From contig CAOLHI010000645.1 of NCBI GenBank assembly GCA_948474755.1, positions 186,001 to 250,000 on the forward strand: 64,000 nt of DNA, in the 5' to 3' direction. This document shows, one piece after another, positions 1-12,204 of this stretch. The notes beneath the pieces were generated by a model. That model saw nothing but the letters and a program-made list of their open reading frames with translations. It searched no databases and was not told where the DNA came from. This DNA is from Ctenosaura bakeri. Lineage: Eukaryota; Chordata; Lepidosauria; Squamata; Iguanidae. The first letter of the stretch is position 1; the number at the start of each line of letters is the position of its first letter. A program made the position numbers and the translations under genes.

Positions 1-1542
1 CTTCACATTTTGAAGTGGCATACTAAAATATGAACTAACGCGACTCAATTCAGGCTTTTTTGTTGAAGAATTAGAGGAGTTTGTTAGAAAGGACATATAG
101 TTTGCTTAGAACTTTCTTCTTATCCCAGTGTTAGAGACGCTGCCATAACTCTCTCTTTGGAAAACTTTTGACTTGCTATTGTTGAAGCCTGGGACACAAC
201 TTATATTGGATTACAAAAGTAAAATAAAATAAAATATAATCTGGCAAACTTAAATTGCTGAAATTCCTAAAACAGAGGGAGAAGACTAGAAGAGTACGAA
301 GGAAAAGAGAATATAGATCTGAAGTGGGTTGAGAGAAACTGGAAATGGGAACGCTAGAAGAAAGACGCGCAGGTACAGAGGAGCGAGAGCACCGACCGAG
401 TTGAAACAAAGGCTGGTGTGATTTAAGACATTGGAGAGAGAGAGAAACAGAGACTTTAAAGATAAACTTTGAAGAAGATAAAGTGGCAGTGCCAAAGCTG
501 AGAGACCGTGGCCCTAAAGTATAGCCAAAGAAGTCAGAGACAATGGAGAGCCAACGAAACAGAGACGTCAGAATATAAAGGCTGTGGAAGATGACATAAA
601 GTGGGGGAAGAAACAAGGTGTTGTTAGTGTCAACACATCTACTTAAGAACATTGGAATTTTTCCCAGCCTCTTTGCCATATATATCTTTATTGGGTTAAT
701 ATACTATATTATGAATGAACATTGAATGAGTTTTGAATGAATTTTGACTGAATTTCGAATGAATTTAATTGGAGTTTAAGATATTAGTGTATTAAATTAC
801 TGCATTATATATTTCTATCAGGAACTTTCAACTGTAAATTGCAAATCGGGAAGAATTTAATTAGTAAGGGGCTTAATTCATTAAGAGGGATAGCTTATTT
901 AAACAGAAACTTTATTCCAAAACTATATTGAACTAATAGAGTAATAATTTATTTCTTTTAATTTTTTCCTACTTTGTACTTTCCCACTGTGTACTCTCTC
1001 TCTCTACCTTCTTGTCTTTTTACAATGACACAGCTGTACTGTCATCTTGATACTAGCTGATATCACTCAAGGTCAGGAGATTACAAGGTATTGTTAGATT
1101 GTTTGTTTACTCAGCACAGCACTGCGATTATATCCAGGTGGAATCTCCAGATTTAACCCTGTGGAAACAGGTTTGGAATTGTAATTGGGTTTGATCCAAG
1201 TAATCCTACAGCACCACCTACTGGAAAATTTGCTGTTAACATAATTTTTTTTAAAAAAAAGGAAGGGAGGGAGAAGTTTCGGAATCATATTTGAAAATTA
1301 ATTAAATATTTAAGTATTTAATTAAGCAAATACTTGATATAGTTAAAAACGTAGTAACAATCACTGTATACCTATTTCTTTAATTTAATCTAATCTATTT
1401 AATCTCTCTACTTTACATACAAGACTTAAATATAGATAATAATAATTTAACAAGTTGGAATTAAGATTTTATTATCAAACATCTGAATTAGTAAACAATA
1501 ATACTGAGAGAAACTAGAACCTAGGAAATTAGATTACACGAT

Positions 1543-2588
1543 ATGATGGAAGCGGGACGAAGAAAAGGAGTTCAAGCACAAATCCAGACCCTAACTCATG
1601 AGCCTTACCAGTTATTTTTAGATGAAGTCAAAAAGATAAGAGCAGACATGTGCTCAGAAATGAAGGATCTCTCATCTGAAGTAAAGAAGGAAGTGAAAGA
1701 AGTGAAAAAAGAGATGGAGAACCACGGTCTTAGATTGGGAACAGTGATAAAAGATATAAGAAATATGAACAAAAGAATAGACAAAGTACAAGACAAAACA
1801 AAGAGTTTGGAAAAACAACTGGTGACTTAGAATCAATTGTGGAACAAAATGAAATGAAGAATACATTGTCAGAAATATAGGAGAAAATGTGTGAAAATAA
1901 GAGGTCTAGAAGAAAAGGAGGAGGAAGATTTATACACTAGAATAATTCCAACTTTGGTGAAATTCTTAGACTGGCCTACAGAACAGATGGATGTGGAGGT
2001 GGACCGTACCTTCAGAATAAATTCATTAATTGCAAAAAAAAAAAAAAAAGGAAAGTTCTAGAGATAGTGTGATTTACTTTGTACGAGAACACATGAAGGT
2101 GTTGATTATATAGCAAAGCTACGCAAATAAGCTAATAATAGAAGGTACAGAATTGAAAGTGTTGAAGGATGTTCCTTCTCAGATCTTAAAAGAAGAAGAG
2201 ACTACTCCTTTTTAACTCAAGTTCTGAAGAAATATGGGATACCCTATAGATGGGGTAAATTTGAAGGTGTCATCTTTACATATAATCAGAAATGACATGT
2301 AATAAACTCTGTGATGAAAGCAGAAGAATTCTTGAGGAAATTTAAAGAAGACCGGAAGAAGACTTATGGAAAAGATCAGATGCGAGAAGGGAAAAGGAGA
2401 AGCTGACAGGAAAAGAATTGAAAAAAGAAGGGGACAGACAGCTAAAATTAGCACTAACAATAACAGTAAACTCTCCAGAAGACTCTCTACAACAAGAAGA
2501 GCGAGAAGAACAGGAACAGGAACAAGAGAAAACGGAACAAGAAGAACTAGAAGAAAGCACCTCATCGGAGTTAGAAACAGTAGAATAG
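1543..2588 (+). pseudogene. L1 ORF1 (RNA-binding coiled-coil protein), broken
   Basis: ORF1 of the L1. In active elements it makes a trimeric RNA chaperone that packages the L1 RNA. The first 95 residues are readable from ATG 1543 and are rich in Lys and Glu with heptad spacing, as expected for the coiled coil. A TAG at about 1828 interrupts the frame. The RRM-like section resumes near 1890 (KIRGLEEKEEED), and the C-terminal domain is visible in another frame near 2235-2345 (GIPYRWGKFEG, then MKAEEFLRKF). An A run at 2035-2049 probably marks a frameshift. The acidic and arginine-rich tail up to 2588 leads straight into ORF2. Confidence 0.75.
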
Positions 2589-2605
2589 ATTAATAGTAAT
2601 CCAGT

Positions 2606-5600
2606 ATGAGGCTAAAACTATTATCTTGGAACATTAGAGGTATAAATTTACTATCTAAAAGGAAAAGAATTTTTCATTATCTTGAGAAACAAAAATGTGA
2701 CATTTATTGTATCCAAGAAACCCATATATCTAGTAAAGATGTTAAAATGTTGAATAACTCTAAATTAGGGAACAAGTTTCTGGCGGCAGTGGGGGAAAAA
2801 GAGGAGTTGTGATTTACGTAAATCAAAAATACATGGCAAAAGAAGTCCTAAAAGACCCCCAAGGCAGACACATAGGTGTAGAAACAAAGGTTCTGAATAC
2901 AAAGGTCTTATTTATAGGAGTTTATGGCTCTTTAGATAACAAAAAAGAATTTTATGAGAAACCTCTGCAAAAAATTAGAGATATTGAATATCAGGAAATT
3001 ATTGTCATGGGAGACTGGAATGGAGTAATAAACCCTGACTTAGATAGAACCACAAATTGGAAACAGAAGAAAAAGAAAGGGAGACTCCCCAAATCATTTT
3101 TCGAACTAACTGATAGTTTGATGTTGATAGATATATGGAGAAAACTATATGGGGACCAGAAAGAATTTACTTTTTTTCAGAATACCACAAAACGTGGTCC
3201 AGAATTGATATGATCTGGGCTATTAAAACATTAAACAAGAAAATACAAAAGACAGAAGTCCTCTCCAAGGTTATATCTGACCATAACACATTAGTATTAA
3301 TTCTAAAAGATAAAAAAAAAGAATATAGATGGAGATTGAATGAAGGTTTACTGAAGGATGACAAAATAATTGAGAAGGGTAAGGAAATCTTAGAAAAATA
3401 TTTTTTGGAGAATTTAGATAAAGAAGTCTCTACAGCAACTGTTTGGGAAGCTGGAAAAGCTGTCATGTGAGGCTTTTTCATTCAACAAGAAATAAAATTA
3501 GGAAGGGAAAGAAAAGTGAGAGAAGAAACTCTAGTAAAAGAGATAAAACATCTGGAAGAAAAGTTAAAAATACCTCCCCCAAATAAAAAGATATTAGATG
3601 AAATGAAAGTATTACAAAAACAGATCTCCCTGCACGATACAGAAGAACTAGAAAGAAAGTTAAAATTTGTGAGGCAAAGGAATTTTTTTTCAAACCAATA
3701 AAACAAATAAATGGTTAGCTTGTAGAATCAGAAAAGAAAAGGAAAATGTTTGATCTTCTAAATAAAAGAAAATAAGAAATGTTTATAAAGCAAGATGACA
3801 TTAAAAAAGCTTTTGCTAGATTCTATAAAAATCTTTTTGCAGAACCAGAAACCAATTGATTGAAAAGAGATAGAATAAAAGAATATTTGTCTGAGGGTGA
3901 TTTGCCAAGAATTACTGAAAGTTAAAGGGAAGAATTAAATAGACTTATTACAAAAGAAGAGTTGTTACAAGCTATAAAGAATAAAAAAGCAGGGAAAGTT
4001 CTGGGACCCGACAAGTTCACAATCCTGTACTATAAGACATTCCAAGGTCAATTAATGAATCTATTATGAGGAGAAATAAATGGAATAGGTAATAAGGATA
4101 AACTACTCTCATGGGGGGAGGCAAACATTACTTTGGTTCCAAAAGAAGGCAAGGATGCACAAGAAATAGGGAATCATAAACCGATAGTGCTACTGAATGT
4201 AGACTACAAAATACTTGCTACAATTCTAGCAGATAGATTAAAAAAGATTTTACAAGTGGTGATACATACAGATCAAAATGGATTCCTGCCCAAGGGATCA
4301 TCAAAAAAGAATATTAGGACAGTGCTAGATGTCACTGAGCATTTTCATAAACACAATGAAAAAAAAAAGGCCTCACTTTTCTTAGATGCTGAAAAAGCAT
4401 TCGATAGGGTGAACTGGTTTTTTTTGGAAGAAACCATAAGAAGAATAAATTTAGGGCCTAAATTCATAGAATGGATCATTTCAATACACAAGGAACAAAA
4501 AGCTCAGATAATCATAAATGGCAAGAAAACAGAAAGTATAACTGTATATAGGGGTGTTAGACAGGACTGCCCTTTATCACCCCTTTTGTTCATAATAATT
4601 TTGGAAGTATTAAATAAAAGAATTAGAAAAGAAACTCAAATACAAGGGGTTAAAATTAAGAATCATGTTAATAAGATTAGCACATTTGCAGATGACTTGG
4701 CTATTATTCTAGGAAACCCCCAAATAACTATTGAGAAATTATTAGAAATATTAGTTAATTTTGGAATGCTCTCAGATTATAAAACAAATAAGGATAAAAC
4801 AAAAATAATCACAAAAAAACCTGTCTAAATGTGAGGAATAAGAATTAATAGATTATTCAGGTTTTGTAGTAGTTAAAAAAGTAAAATGTTTAGGTATAAA
4901 TATTACAAAAAATAATGCCGAGCTATTTGATAATAGCTACAGAAAAATTTGGCACGAGATAAAGGAAGATTTTAAAAAATGGGAAAAGTTAGACCTATCA
5001 CTCCTAGGACGAATTGCAGCTATCAAAATGAACACTTTACTTAAGATAAATTTTCTAGTTCAAAATTTGCCCATAATATTGAATGACAAATCGTTTAGAG
5101 AATGGAATAAGGATCTGACAAAATTTATATGGAAAAGGAAGAAACCAAGAATAAAATTAAGGGTTATGGAAGATATTAAAGAGAAAGGAGATATGGGGCT
5201 ACCCAATTTAAAACTATATTACCACGTCAACTGTTTAAGAGTAGATAACTGATTGGTTAACGTTGTGAGATTCAAGGTTGCTACATTTAGAAGGGGAAAG
5301 ACTTTATTTTGGCTGGCATGCGCGTGTATGATATTGGAAAGCATCAATAGATAAAGGCTTTAAAACACATTTTTTTGCGGAAGGTCCTCCTAACTGTTTG
5401 GTTAAAATATAAAAAACAACTATATTTAAAAATCCCATTTTGGGTGTCAGTTCATGAGGCCTTCTATAAAAGAGAGATCCCTATAATAAATAAATGAATT
5501 ACGTATAAAGATATATTGAATGTCCAAGGAAGCACTACTTATCTCAAATCACAATGGCTTTAATGACTCATTGGCTTCTACAAATTCAATTAGCCGAGAG

Positions 5601-6381
5601 ATATAAGATAGATTTTAAAAAAAGAAGATTTCGAGATAAAGGAGAAAGAATTTGATATAATACTTAAGTTGGAATCGAAGCATACAGTCAGTAAAATATG
5701 TAAAATCTTACTGAATTTACAAAGTGAACAAGAAGTGGTTAAACAGACTCTGATAAGATGGGCCCAGAATTTCAACCACACAATCTCGTTAGATCAATGG
5801 GAGAAGTCAAGGAATACCACGTGGACCTTGATAAAACCAGCTAGTCTAAGGGAAAACTATTATAAAATGTTCCACAGGTGGTACTTAACACCATCCCAGA
5901 TCTCTCGGATTGTAGGTAATGCAAAAGACACTTGTTGGAAGTGCGATCAAAAGGGCACATTTTTTTTATACGTGGTAGAGCTGTAGAGAAGCAAAGAAGT
6001 TCTGGAAAATTTTACATGACAAAATACGAGAAACAATGAAGATAAAATTTCTTTTGCTGCCAGAACTTTACTTACTTAACATGACCAATTGTCTACGACA
6101 GTTAAATAAGTCTAAAAAAAAAAAATCTTCCTTCATATGATTACAGCGGCCAGAATATGCTTTACCCAAGTGTGGAAATTAAAATAAATTCCTAGGATAG
6201 AAGATTGGCTTTTAAAATTGTATGATATAGCGGAAGCTGACATAATTATGAATTCATTAAAAGATAAGATAAAGATGAGTTTTGTTGAAGACTGGAGTAT
6301 AATATTCCCATTATGGGAATCATATTGGGGTAAGAAAGCTACTATAAGTTGGATAGATAAGGAGAATGAAAGCCTGTTATA
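2606..6381 (+). pseudogene. L1 ORF2 (endonuclease-reverse transcriptase), broken
   Basis: ORF2 of the L1. In live elements it nicks target DNA and primes reverse transcription there. From ATG 2606: an AP-type endonuclease (SWNIRGIN, QETH near 2716, GDWNGV near 3009, SDHN near 3277), then a reverse transcriptase in the 4133-4828 frame with a palm motif FADDLAII in place of the common YADD, then a C-terminal region with a CWKC knuckle near 5933. At least six frame breaks divide it, for example near 2810, 3213, 3469, 4828, 5252 and 5986. The last readable residues end at a stop near 6379. Homologous pieces occur at 27250-29800 (minus), 41815-44288 and 46212-47150. Confidence 0.8.
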
Positions 6382-6968
6382 AACAAAAACCTTTTTGTCT
6401 TTTTCTCTATTCTTTTATCGTAGGTTTCTTTTTTTCTTTTGGTATGCCATTAAAACAGAATTGATAAAGGTTAGGTGACACGTGAACCAACATTGATATT
6501 TGAATATTTGATATCAGTATGGGAGATTTTCAAGAGAAAACTGAAATTAATAAGGTTAAATCCAACTCTGAGGGTAGAAGAAGACAGTTGAATATAAAAT
6601 GAGTGATATAAATGTGATAATCTTTTTCTTTGGTATTAGAAGGTAAGGTACAGATATGTAAGCACTTTCTTCTTGAGGTTCGGAAAATAGGGTGGGGGAG
6701 GGTTAGAGAAAGGAAAAGGAAAAGGAAATTTTGATAAAGTATGAAATTTTATTGTAATGAAGATGATAAATGTTACAGGTTACAGACTGATTTTTGGCTA
6801 AAAGTCCAATTATTTTTATACCTATTGTTAAGATTTTTACGTATTTTGCTACTGCCATGATTTGATAAACCTGAAATATTTCATTCTGTTCACTTGATTA
6901 TTAATTTTTCTGTTGTGTTTTGTATAACCTTGTTTTGTTTTAAAATTAATAAAATAAAATTTAAAAAA

Positions 6969-8622
6969 TGTCATTTGTTTTTGAGCAAAACTAAACTTTG
7001 GTTTTGACAAAGCTATTTCTAACAAGCTCAAGCTCAGTGAAGTTCTCAGTTTTCCAGGGGCAGGCTCATGCCAGTTCATGGACCTACTGAATTATAAACT
7101 TTTTTCTCACCAGAAATTCTTGTGTATTTCTGCAAGCAAATGCACAGCTTTGTGCAATTTTTTCAAATGTCCACATTTTGATACTCAATCTCCTATTTTG
7201 TTTATCTATATGTTTATGTCGTGCCCTATAACATAGAATCTCAGGAGAGTGTACACATAAAATCAGTCACTGATTGATTATATACATTTTTCAAATAGGC
7301 TGGATTTCCCTGTACATTTTTCAGATGTGAGCAATTCTTTGAGTGTTTTATTTTGTAAATGCACCCAAGTTCTATATGTTAATGATTGATTACCAGTAGG
7401 TAGTATTGGGGTTCAAGAAATGTAAGCTCAGTAGGTTTCAATTAAAATGCAAACCCAATGACTTTGTCATTTTTGTCGCTGATATAGAGGTCCCCCTTTT
7501 TTTTTAACCCTAAATATGTGCTACATCCTAAAATGTTTCATTTACTATCCTAGTACAGCTATAGTTGGTTGAATGCAAGTCAGACCAAGTTATCTCTGAT
7601 TAAATGGAAAGCGGGCAAGATCTGTGAAAATCTCCAAAAATGCCTTTCACAGCCTACAATATATCTTTCATGACTTTCTGCAGCCAAATAATCTTTGCTG
7701 ACTATTCATCCACTGGCACCATTTATTTTCTTCTGCTCTATGTGTGAATAACTAACAAAGGCTGATGCAGTGAATGAGACAATGCTATGCAACCACATAG
7801 CCAATCAACCAGTTGCCTAGAAACATGGGAATCTGCTCCTTTCTACTACTGCACTTCAGCTGTGAAGCTGAAGCAGAGATTACTGTAATTGCAAGATGCA
7901 TCACAGAAAAAACTATTCATGCCCAAAGGTTATCCAAAGAAACTGGTGCAGGAGATGGGATTTCTCATGTTGTTTTGGGTTTTAAAAATCAAGTCCACAC
8001 ACCATGCTTCCAAAGATTCATTCTTATGGAAGGCCTAGAGTAAGACAGGAATTTGGAAAGTGAAGACTGTGGGAAGTATCTTGTCCCTGACTGATCTGCA
8101 CATCCTGAAGTCACTCAAAAGATTTCAAATCCAACAGAGTGCTTTTGGTTGTCATCCAAGTTGCAGTGCCTAGTTCAAAAATGAACTCAGAACCAAAGAT
8201 AACAGTGCTCGTGTCTCAGCTTTTTCTTTTGACCTGAACTTTTGAGAAAAGAAGAGAGGGCTGCCATCCAGGAGCTCACCAGGCCTACCCACTACCCACG
8301 TGTTCCCCCCCCCACCAACTTGTTCAGTGAGAATGAATGAACTGAAGCAAATTAGGCTTTTCCACTTCTTACTCCAAAGAAGAATAAACCCTGTGTGGCA
8401 ACTAGCCAAAAGCACCAGTGAGATATGAGAGGGGAAAAATGTTTATGCTAAAGGAAAAAGGATTAAAGTGGGTGTTTAATGTACACAGCTCAGAGCATGT
8501 CTCTCCAGGTCATTCACTAAGAAGTTACAAAGATTTTAAAAAACAAGTTATAACACCTTTCAACCAAACATCAGCTAGAGAACATACAGAATTCCCTGAC
8601 ATACTACTTACAGAAAAGCACA
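6969..8622. other. No gene recognised
   Basis: AT-rich sequence following the L1 tail. Short frames only, none with a recognisable domain. A run of C at about 8307-8315 is the only simple-sequence feature. I see no repeat family I can name. Confidence 0.5.
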
Positions 8623-9168
8623 GATTCATAGTGTTGAAAGAGACCACAAGGGCCATTGAGTCCAACACCCCACTATGCAGAAAAGCATTCCTGACAGATG
8701 GCCATCCAACCTCTGCTTAAAAACCTCCAAAGAAGGAGACTCCACCACACTCGCAGGTAGCTTATTTCACTGTTGAATTGCTTTTACTGTCAGTAAGCTC
8801 TTCCTAACGTTTTGATGTTCTTGAAGTTTGGAGCCATTGCTCCTTGACCTAGTCTCTGGAGCAGCAGAAAACAGGTTTGCTCCATATGACATCCCTTCAA
8901 ATATTTAAATATAGCTATCACGTCACCTCTAAACCTTCTCTTCTCCAGGCCAAACATCCCCAGATTCCTAAAACATTTCTCATAGGGAATGATTCCAGGC
9001 CTTCTACCATTTTAATCACCGTCCTATTCCAGGTGGAATCTGACCAAAGCAGAATAGAACAGTACTGTCACTTCCCTTGACCTAGATACTATATCTTATC
9101 AATGCAGTCCAGAATCTCATTGATCTTTTTACCTGCCACATCACACTGCTGATTCATGTTCAGTTAAC
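8623..9168 (-). mobile_element. CR1 LINE, 3' fragment
   Basis: Reverse-strand CR1 3' end. The plus strand opens with the complement of the CR1 terminus (TCATAGTGTTGAAAGAGACC) and runs back through the conserved 3' coding block, including the complements of the QERRFHL-like and LRRPHLEY-like segments. The copy is 5' truncated near 9168, at the point where the family reads AACATGAGTCAGCAGTG. It is clearly older than the copies at 14.5, 31.3 and 56.6 kb, with many substitutions. Confidence 0.85.
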
Positions 9169-10214
9169 TTGCAATGGCATTGTCAAATGGATTTTTGAAT
9201 GCGGCTGAGCAGTACAGCAGAACCAACAGGGACACACTCCCTTTATCCAGTTCCTAGTATAGATCACCCAACATGGAGACTAAGGCTGTCTCTGTCCCTT
9301 AACCTGGTTTAAACCCTTTTAAAAGTAAGGTTAGAGTGGAAATTAGATAGAGGGATTTTAGAGGAATCATTTGTAGGATTTGTAGTTTGGGTGATACTGC
9401 ACCTTTTCCTGAAGTCCTTGGTCCGAGAAAGTAGCGAAAGAAGTAAAGCTCCGTGGAAGGATGCTGAGGGGCTTACTCGGCTGCCGGGGGGGCGGGGGGG
9501 ATGGACGGTCTGTTGGTATGACTGGGAATTATCCAAAGAACCCGCCAAAAACGGGGACTATTTGTAGGGAAAATGTACCTTGAGGGCAAATCCTCTCCCG
9601 GGCAGAACAAAGAGAATGGCAATGGAAAAACATCACCACATCGGCACCTTCTTTGATATTAGAAGTTAACAGGGTGTTACCAAAGTTTCAGGATCTTCCA
9701 CCACTTTGGGTTGCAGTGTGAGTTTATGTAGATGGTCCTTGCCTGATAAGATTTTATTGCTACCAGTGCCCAACTTGTGGGAAAGCACCTTAATCCCTTC
9801 AAGTTGGCTCCTCAAAGGCTGAGGACCTTTTTTCCACTATGGGTTGGCACAGCTTGAGGTCTCCTGTGGCTATGTGACGGGAGAGTTTACTGGCCTGACC
9901 TGGGTTTCCAATCATACGATCGTTCCTACCTACGTGCTCATCCTGGTGACCTCTCTGGCATGTTAGATTATATTCTATATCAAAGTTGTAGACCCCGGGA
10001 CAGGGTTTACCAATGGGGCCACAGAACTCCCACCCAAGAGAAGTCAGACTGCTTCCATCTCTTCTGAGTTTCTGGCAAGCAGTTTCATATGGCATTTGGT
10101 CCTTAAAACTAGAGAGCGGGCCGCTCTGGTTTTTTCAGTTGGTGTTCTTAAAACTATTTTAAGGAATCATTTTATTCTGTTTTAAAAAGAAAAAGAAAAA
10201 CTTCAAGAGGCCAT
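9169..10214. other. Unassigned, possibly remnant of an LTR element interior
   Basis: No confident gene. The end holds an A/G-rich tract at about 10183-10201 that resembles a polypurine tract, and it lies just before LTR-like sequence. That would make 9.3-10.2 kb a decayed retroelement interior, but the short frames on either strand match no protein I recognise. A G-rich patch at about 9485-9500 could form stacked-G structure. Confidence 0.3.
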
Positions 10215-10752
10215 CATGATTCCTGTATTTCTGTCAATTTGGTGTCAAAGCAATGTCCTGTCAGCAGTCCCCTGAGAAGGTTTGCCAGAACACTGCTTCA
10301 AAGTGTGGACAGGGTATTTAACCCCAGATTATGTTCTGGTCCCTTGGATGTAGGCTGCCACTCTGTTCATTTGTTCCCGATCCTAGATCCTACTTTCATG
10401 CCTTTCAGGTTTGAGCCTTCCAGTGCTGATTCTCCTCTTCAGGATTGGTAACTATTACCCACTTCTCCCTAAAAATCTTGCTATCAAAACTTTCCTTCTT
10501 TTTCCTTCAGTTAGCCCTGTGTGTTGTGAGACTGTTTGAATCTTGCATGTGTGATTAATTCCCCAATGAAACATTTTAAAGATATTCTTTGAACCTCTGG
10601 CTAGTATTCCTACACTAGTACCAGTATACATAGGTGTTCAAGATCTTGTAAGGTTAACCCACCTCTCGCAGGCCTGTCTTTTTGAGCTAATATTTTCCTA
10701 CCTTTTCACAAAGGCACAGATACTGCTGGAGGAACTCAAGGGACAGAAACAG
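10215..10752 (+). mobile_element. LTR-like fragment related to the LTR at 35319-36240
   Basis: From about 10513 to 10748 this tracks the 3' part of the LTR at 35977-36212. Shared blocks include TAGYCCTGTRTG, GTGAGACTG, ACTAGTA, then TTTGAGCTAAT followed by TTTCACARAGGCAC. The terminal portion is lost, replaced at 10753 by the Gypsy fragment. The left boundary is a guess placed after a purine-rich tract. Confidence 0.45.
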
Positions 10753-11053
10753 CGAGATTCTAAAACTGCGTCTTTTGCTTTTGAACGTTAGTCTTCTCGC
10801 TAAAGTCTTGTATGATGTATCTCACTCCAAATAAATAGTGTTTATTCACTGCACTATTTGCACGTGCAGATTCAGTTCCTGACAGAGTGTTCAAAATTCT
10901 ACAGCATGTACCAAACCTCTGAAGATGAACCACTGGAAGAGGGAGTGGTTGGCAGAGCCACCGAAACCCAAGGTGATGAACGAGCCGAGGGAGCCGAGCT
11001 GGACCTCAGCCGGCCCCCAGATGCGAGAGACAAAGTGCAACCTGCAGTACCTT
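10753..11053 (+). mobile_element. Ty3/Gypsy fragment: 3' part of LTR plus leader and gag start
   Basis: About 300 bp colinear with 16359-16658 of the Gypsy element: the LTR end (10753-10884, ending TTCCTGACA), the leader, and the first codons of the gag region (from about 10906, MYQTSEDEPLEEG). Both ends break off without a target duplication. It preserves the segment just after the LTR (GAGTGTTCAAAATTCTAC), which helps show that this segment is the family sequence and not a mutation. Confidence 0.8.
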
Positions 11054-12204
11054 TTTATTTAACAAACCTCCAAAAAGTCCATTCATTTTTTTAAAAGCAC
11101 AATAAATGTGCAAAACCAAGAAACAAGGAGAAACAAGAGACAAGCTGCATTGGTTGAAAAGCCCAACTAATAATAACAGGCTTTTCAGCTAATAATCAGA
11201 CCACCTTTTGAGCACCTCTTTTCTCTCAAAAATAAAAAGTGCAATTTTATTTAGTTTTCTTTAAAAACAAAAAAACCAAAAAAAAAAAAACAGAAACAGC
11301 AACTCTATAGCAAAATGCTGAAAGGTTTAAAAACTGAATTGGCATATTAGCCTGGAAAATGTAGTTCACTTAGTTTTTTAAAGATTGGGACTGAACAAAA
11401 TCCTTGAGCATGTCACAGTGAATCTAATTATGTGAGGTAAAAATGGGGCCACTATGGCTGGCTCTGCTCAGATCTTACTCATCCTCTTTCTCAGTCCAGC
11501 ACCTTTGCGTCTTGAATTGAGGACAGGGGGAAGCAGGAAGCCTCTTCCCTGGACTCCTGACACATCCAGAAGACCGATTACACAGGGTATTAAATTATAT
11601 GGAGAGCCTACAGATGTAGAAGAGGGTCCCTGCTTTGGAGTTCTGACACATGCAGATATGGAGGGCAGCAAGACTGAATAAAAGGATGAATAATATCCCA
11701 TCATTATTCAGTTACCAAAAACCTGCAAATTTAAGGCCAGAGTTAAGACTCGAAAGAGCCAGCAGACAAGAACCAAATGTGTGCCCAATGCCAGAAACAA
11801 AACTTTGCAGTGCCACAGATTGTGCTTCCTCACATCTTACCCTTCATGAACCATGCCTTGCCTTCGATGTTCACATCCAAACTCAGATAAAAAAGATAGA
11901 ATGCCTGTGATTTTTTTTTTAAAATGCTCGAATTACATTGCCTTATGAAGTATGTGAGCCTTACCATATTGCTACTAAGAATATTGCTGTGAGCTGACTC
12001 AGCTCTCTTGCTGACTGTCACATCCATCTTGCCTAAGCAGCTGCAATTCACCTACATTTTGGGGTTTTGAGTGAACACAGAAAATCACTAATACACTGAG
12101 CTAAACTGTTGTATGTATGTATGTATGTATTTTGCAGGCGTGGTGAATGGTCTATAAACATAGAAAAAGGATTAGATTAAAGCCTCCTAGAACAATAGAG
12201 AATA
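11054..12204. other. No gene recognised
   Basis: No recognisable repeat or coding sequence. There is an A-rich patch at about 11268-11291 and a TGTA microsatellite at 12111-12130. Short frames in this stretch have no family signature. Confidence 0.5.
12111..12130. repeat. (GTAT)n microsatellite
   Basis: Five perfect copies of a four-base unit, immediately upstream of the L3-like LINE. Confidence 0.9.

Larger units (their letters stand above)
1..6968 (+). mobile_element. Near full-length L1-type LINE, degraded
   Basis: Non-LTR retrotransposon with the classic L1 order: a long 5' leader, ORF1 from 1543, ORF2 from 2606 to about 6381, a 3' UTR and an A-rich tail at about 6946-6968. ORF2 shows an endonuclease start (SWNIRGIN), an SDH motif near 3277, reverse transcriptase FADD near 4687 and a C-terminal CWKC zinc-knuckle start near 5933. 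Both ORFs carry stops and frameshifts, so the copy is dead. The left boundary is not resolved: no duplication of the sequence after the tail is visible near position 1, so the element may begin inside the first few hundred bases or upstream of the window. Confidence 0.85.

Noticed and set aside
1..1542. A separate gene in the minus-strand frames near 176-679
   Set aside because: The frames lie opposite a purine-rich L1 5' leader and are Ser/Leu-rich composition artefacts.
9799..10095. Remnant retroviral envelope or pol frame on the minus or plus strand
   Set aside because: No motif I can tie to a retroviral protein; only the position before an LTR-like fragment suggests it.
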